A DNA stretch of 64,000 nucleotides, from NCBI RefSeq assembly GCF_963676685.1, contig NC_092356.1, forward strand, positions 18,525,750 through 18,589,749, in the 5' to 3' direction. Below, one piece after another: positions 46,893 through 64,000 of the stretch. The stretch comes from Mytilus edulis. Taxonomy: Eukaryota > Mollusca > Bivalvia > Mytilida > Mytilidae. The position numbers and the translations under genes were made by a program. Below the pieces are notes generated by a model. That model made no database searches. It was not told where the DNA came from and saw nothing but the letters and a program-made list of their open reading frames with translations. Within the stretch, counting starts at the first letter, position 1. Each line of letters opens with the position of its first letter.

Positions 46893-49250
46893 TGCCTTTT
46901 CTCCCTCAAAGATCAGTTATATTGTACCTGCTATTTGTGATTTTTTTGTAATTGCAAAATAAGACAAAATTGAAACACTCTATTAAAATTTTTACACCTT
47001 ACAGTATAGAAGAAGTTGGACCAAAATGCAATATGAAATGTACTAAGAGCTAGATTATTTGTTGGGGCAATATATTTTTTTCATGTTTATATTGATTCAA
47101 TATCTTGTTTATTGTTTTGTATTATGAATTCACTGTTTTATACATAAAGCTTCACAGTTATCACACATAAATACACTGAACTCATTTATGTTGAAACTTA
47201 GCTTGGGATACCTTGCTCTCAGCTCAACAGAACATCACGACTACTGTTTGTAGGATGAAAGAAAATTGAATTTTTCAATTGGTATCAAGTCTTATAGAAG
47301 GTCATCTATATTTAGCTTCATTGTTATTATTAGCTTTGATTTTTGCAAATTTATCCCGTTTCAATTTTTACAATAACATAAACATATCAAACATTATTTA
47401 TAAATTAATGGTAAATACTTATTAGGGTTTGCATGCATTATTTGTCAAAACGAGGAAGTTAAATATGCAGGGAAATACCATTGCTTTAAAAATAACATCC
47501 CCTGGAAAATGAATCCACAGTAAATTAAGAATTGAACATCTTTACATAGTAACTTAACCTTATTGTTGTGTATTGTAAAACATTGTTCAAGTTTTTTATT
47601 TGATAGTTTTGTTTGTTTGTGTATGTATTGGAAATTCAGTTCTTGTAATAGTGAAAGTTGGTTATATGTGAATTCCCCACAGATCAAAGATTTTGTGGTC
47701 TATAGCTGTGGCTATGTTTGATTAGATAAATAAGTTTATGAAATAACATTTTTTTAATCATGTATTCCACTATTTTCTATTGACAAAGCATTGGTAGTTT
47801 TGAAAAATAATCAGATATGTTTGTGACAATCAATGTATAGAAAAGAAAGGACCAATTTAGAGAAATGTCAAGTGATGGTGTCTGAAGGTACTAGGTCTAT
47901 TTTTCTTAGCCATGCAAAGCATTCAATTTTAAGACTGTTTCTTACAACTGCTCACGATATTTTTGTGAAATAACCATTTTGATAGAGTGTCGACACGCCC
48001 ACCTTTAGTTTTCCCATTTGAATTATTTTACAATCATTACTTTGGGGCCTTTCATAGCTTACTTTGCAATATTTATTTTGCTCATTTTTGAAGGCCTAAA
48101 GTTGATAAAATCTTCGTCATTTGGACTCTAATAGAGTTGTCTCATTGGCATCGGCACACACCAACCCCAACACCTCTACCCGTCAGGTGTGAAAAGAAAA
48201 ATCAATCCATGCACTTGTCTTTATGCTATGCGTGTTCCTCATGAACCTTATCTAACAGGGCATAATTAAGGCAGCTTTTTCATGTAGTCTTTTATGTCTG
48301 TTTATACACCTGTTCTGTTGGTTGACTTCCCCTTTTTGAATTTACCCTTGGAGTTTGGTATTTTTGTTATACTTTTTAATGGACTCTGTGTTTTTATAGT
48401 GTAGAGAAATATTTTTTTTAATGGATCCCTGCGTAAATTGTCAACCTATATAAACAGACTTCTTGAATCAAGTAATACTGTGAATTGTTTCCAGTAATTT
48501 AATGTAATGCATTATTTGTTCATTAAATACTCCAGTATAGACAGGTTTTCATGTTTTCAAAAAAATAAAGCCAAGTCATTAAGTTATGTTCTATTTGATG
48601 TGTTCTTCTAAGAAGTATATCTTTACAGTAATATTAAACTGTTGAGAATTAAATATTGTTAAGAATTGATATTTTTTTCTAATAAACTATCAAAACTTTT
48701 ATGTAGACTTTATTGTTTTGTATTGGGTATTAGTTTTGTTAAGTTAACCCAGTTGTGGTGAACTAAGTTTTTGAGAAGAACATAAAACCTTTCCCCGGAA
48801 TCAGTTAGTGTTTACCTGGTGATTGACATTTTTGTCTCCCCTATATGGAGTCAAAAAGTGAGACATGGGTATGCAGTTTACAGTATCAGGTGCAGCATCA
48901 ACAATGTTTTAGTTTGTGATTAGGTTAGTTTATTTGGAACCACTAGTGGTAGGTCAATGATATTTGGTATTAAGGTAGTTGTAAAAGCATTGGCACAACC
49001 AAAAGTCAATAATGAAGATTCATTGTGAGTGATGACCAAATTTTAACCAAGTAAATTCAGGGACAAATTAAAGATGTGAAGATTCAGATTATTTGTCAAT
49101 AACCCCAGATTGACTGTGATTTAGGCCAATGGCCCTATGTGTAGGCATGAAAATCACTGTGAATGGTAACAACACTTACATAAATTCTACTTCCCAAAGC
49201 ACTTTTCTTGATAAAACTAAATGACCCTCAGTGTTCACAATGAAAGATTC
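46893..49250. other. intergenic or distal 3' UTR, no gene
   Basis: AT-rich. It contains an R1 end at 48020-48160 (TTTGGGGCCTTTCATAGC, GTTGTCTCATTGGCATCGGC), several AATAAA hexamers, and between about 49010 and 49830 a very degenerate series of GAAGATTCAGTG-like segments roughly every 70-90 bases. Confidence 0.45.
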
Positions 49251-49257
49251 AATTCGC

Positions 49258-49424
49258 CGTTTTAGAATCTAATGCATTCTGGGTAATATTTCCAAAAGTG
49301 TACACCAAAACGTTATGATTGGTTTAAAAAGTGATAAACAATAGAAATTCAACCAATGATGTAAATCATTTTCATTTTGGTGAAGAACAATGAAATTATC
49401 CATAGTTCTTTAGATTTTGAAACG
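49258..49424. mobile_element. hairpin MITE, copy 1
   Basis: Ends CCGTTTTAGAATCTAATGC and the complement of GATTTTGAAACGG, with ATTCTGGGTAAT / ATTATCCATAGTT inside. Copy 2 at 51628-51794 has the same ends (CATTTCAGAATCTAATGCAT ... GATTCTGAAACTATG). Confidence 0.75.
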
Positions 49425-49954
49425 GTCTATTGTGAATAAAAATAACACTTAAATTAATTAACCTCTGAAGCAATTACTGAATAAAAGTTGATGACCTGTT
49501 TTAAACTTGAAGATTTAGTGATGTAGGTGAGGAGTCAGAAGTCCACAATTAGTCATTGACTATTCAGTGGTGTAGGTCAAGGACATAGATTCATTGTGAA
49601 TGAAAATAACTCAACGCCTCAAAAGCGCTCAACTAAATGAAAGTTAATAACTCAGAATTAATCATGAAGATTCAGTGAAGGCCCAGAATCCCAATTTTTA
49701 ACTATGAAATTCAGTTTGATATTCAAGTCATGAACCCAGGTTTGATCATGAAGATTTACATTACGATGCTAGAGAATGACCAAAATTAGTTGTACCCATG
49801 AAAATTTAGTGTAATGTGGGTTTATGACATCCTGATTTTTTAGTGGTAAGTAGGTTTATGTCCACCAGTAAAACCACAATTTGTTTTTTTATTCATATTG
49901 TTTTCACATTTTGTCCTTTCTGGCCTTTCATATATAGTTGTCTATATAAAATGA

Positions 49955-50115
49955 GTTTTGTTCATTGTTGACCATTTTGACAAGATTTGTTATGACTGTT
50001 ATTTATATGTCTTTTCTATACGAGTTTTGGTCATTGATGAAGGCCATTTTGACAAGATTTGTCATGACTGTTTTTTATATGTCTTTTCTATACGAGTTTT
50101 AGTCATTGTTGACCT
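49955..50115 (+). repeat. two-copy tandem duplication, about 76-bp unit
   Basis: CATTTTGACAAGATTTGT(T/C)ATGACTG, then TATATGTCTTTTCTATACGAG, occurs twice. The wider stretch 50160-51560 has no gene; it may include the Mi-2 3' UTR on the minus strand. Confidence 0.75.
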
Positions 50116-51627
50116 ACAGTTGCTTACATCCACTTTATTTGGTGTATGGTAGATAATTGTCTTGGTGGCAATCATACCCCCATCTCCTTATTTATGTAAT
50201 TCAGAGGCCGATTTAGAGGGTTGAGCTACATTAATGGTTAGTCCTGACCTCTTCCTCTCAACATTTAAATCTTTTGTCTAGTTTGAGGGCTCCCTCATTC
50301 CAAATTCTGTTCTTTAAATTTATTTTATTTTATGAACAAATAACAACTACACAGATTACAGCTGGCCTTTTATTTCCAACTTTAACATTAACTTGCCATA
50401 ATGAACTAGTACAATGTTGATGTAATTTTTCAGTTTCATTGATGTTGTGTTTAAAAATCCATCATTATTTCATTATAAAACACTTTCATGATCACATTTC
50501 TAAAATCTAACTGTTCAAAATCTTATATAAAAAACAGAAAAATGTTATGTACAAAAAAAGTTTCTGTAACAAGATTTTGTAAAGCAAGAAAAAAAAGCAC
50601 CTATTTCTATAGAAAAAAATATTACAGCAAGTTCATTAATTTTCCTCAAAACTTAGGAGGTAGACCTAAATTAAGGTAAATCTCTTAAAAAAATAATGGT
50701 ATGTTTTAGGCCTTTAATTTCATAAACATATGCAAAGCTTCCTTGTAACAAAGATTATTTGTGTTGCACAAGAATGCTTGATAAACATTGATGAAACCGA
50801 ACTATTACAAACGCATTACAGATTTAAAGAATTCCCTTAATCCAAGTTGACCCCTTTAACATACTGGATTTCCCATGATAAATTCTAACAAACGGAAAAA
50901 AAAGATGGATATAATTAAGTAACATAATATTTCTTTATTCTAGTCTACCCAAAAACAGTCTATATCCTCATATTCCTTCGTCAACCAAAAAAGAAAGTAC
51001 TTTCAGTGTCCAGTGACAAGTATTTCTCGCTGCAATAGCATGGTGCAGTGTTAAAAGAGCCTTTCAAAATAGGACACATCCTTTTATTTCATTTAAATAT
51101 TTATTTATTTTTAGGAATATCATGCATGCACAGCATGTAGTAAAAGTTCTGTTTAGAAATTTAAAGCTATGTATAGCATAATGGTATGCAGGGGCCAAAA
51201 TAACAAAAGCCCATTTCCTAAATAAGTTTAGCCAACACTGAAAGCTATTGAAATGTACTGTGCCAAAATAAAGTTTAAAAATCACCCTTACTATTACCGA
51301 AAAAGTTATGAAATTTGTTCACCAATGTTTATACAAAATATGGGAAAAAAAAGAATCACTAAGAAATAAATTTCCAAATTCAGTTTTAAATAACAAGGTT
51401 ATCAACTGATGCACCATGTTTAATAAACAAACAAAAAATACAGAAATAGAAATTGACAAATTCATTACAATATAAATTAAGTTACACAACAAAAGTTACA
51501 TTTAAACAAAAACATCAGAAAAAGAGAAATCATGCGTATCTCAAGGAAAGCAATATATTTCTTAACAGCTTTATTTTCTGCTTATATTGCTGCAGTTGAA
51601 TGTTAAATGAATTATGAATGAATGAAC

Positions 51628-51794
51628 CATTTCAGAATCTAATGCATTCTTGGATATATTACAAAAATTGTACAAGTGCTGCTTTTGGTTACAAAAATCA
51701 ATAACAATGGATTTTGACCAATGGCAAAACACCTTTTTCCTTTTGGTGTACAAACAATGTAAAATTACCCATAATCCTTGAGATTCTGAAACTA
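51628..51794. mobile_element. hairpin MITE, copy 2, in the presumed Mi-2 3' UTR
   Basis: Same family as 49258-49424, and 206 bases beyond the Mi-2 stop codon on the transcript. If transcribed it would form a stem of about 60 base pairs in the 3' UTR. Confidence 0.7.
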
Positions 51795-51999
51795 TGAATT
51801 ATGATACAACTGAATGCCAATGTTCAATGATTTAAAGTCTGACCGTCTGTTAACAAGCCAATGTAACGTCTTCAATAGTCCAATGATTTGTGATGAGAGA
51901 GCACAATGCTTAAGTCATACGATAAGATGATATTGTAAGTTACGAGACACAATAAATACTATATTCCACGTGGAATGACTTGTATGATATGTACAACAG

Positions 52000-63879
<11,880 letters not shown>

Positions 63880-64000
63880 TCAGGTTAAGGATTAATTATT
63901 TATAGAATAAAATCTGGAAAACTTAAGAATTCTGCTAACTTGTATTCTTTCATAATGGCACAAAATTTTACAAAATTCTACTAAATTATCAATGTCACAT

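Overview
The window is AT-rich animal nuclear DNA with spliced genes, and almost certainly from a marine mussel (Mytilus or a close relative). The grounds are multi-exon genes with GT-AG introns, top-level protein similarity to metazoan families, and many copies of interspersed repeats that I recognise as typical of mussels: the 'GACGAAACGCGCGTCTGGCGTA' family (called R5 here; quoted in parts in the entries), the 'AAGATGTGGTATGAGTGCCAATGAG' family (R1), and the repeat tail following a retroelement reverse transcriptase (R2). The species call is inference; no search was run.

Layout. 0.8-1.5 kb: an intronless orphan ORF (+). 7.6-20.1 kb: a seven-exon glycosyltransferase of the beta-1,4-galactosyltransferase type (GT7), 385 aa, (+), with its introns full of repeats, a 730-bp TAG microsatellite and a duplicated TTAA-flanked element. 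22.8-27.4 kb: a four-exon Deltex-type E3 ubiquitin ligase, 556 aa, (-), with a macro-like domain at the N terminus, convergent with the glycosyltransferase. 27.6-37.8 kb: no intact gene found; it holds a large foldback palindrome, retroelement fragments and a tRNA-like SINE head. 37.8-45.3 kb: an eight-coding-exon acetyl-CoA transporter SLC33A1 (AT-1), 532 aa, (+). 45.3-52 kb: intergenic/3' UTR with several small inverted-repeat elements. 52.0-63.9 kb to the right edge: the last seven coding exons of a CHD3/4/5-type (Mi-2) chromatin remodeller, (-), running off the window. All exon junctions of the four spliced genes were checked by hand for GT/AG and phase, and all close without a frameshift.

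The genes do not form one pathway. The glycosyltransferase would act in the Golgi lumen and SLC33A1 brings acetyl-CoA into the ER/Golgi lumen, so both touch secretory-pathway modification; the Deltex-like ligase belongs to ubiquitin/ADP-ribose signalling; Mi-2 is nuclear. Neighbourhood is probably incidental.

Most notable: (1) a single polypeptide joining a macro-like fold, a RING and a Deltex C-terminal domain, with an N-terminal myristoylation-like MGNTSS; vertebrates use two partner proteins (PARP9 and DTX3L) for macro plus Deltex; (2) the GT7 enzyme keeps its DVD and DGLN motifs but has lost the WGWGGEDD loop and two of three metal ligands, so it may be a pseudoenzyme or have changed chemistry; (3) TTAA-flanked inverted-repeat elements that are bracketed by unusually long (40-66 bp) direct duplications of the host flank at two separate loci; (4) a ~770-bp near-palindrome just upstream of the Deltex gene; (5) a 166-bp satellite array inside a Helentron/pearl-like element within a Mi-2 intron.
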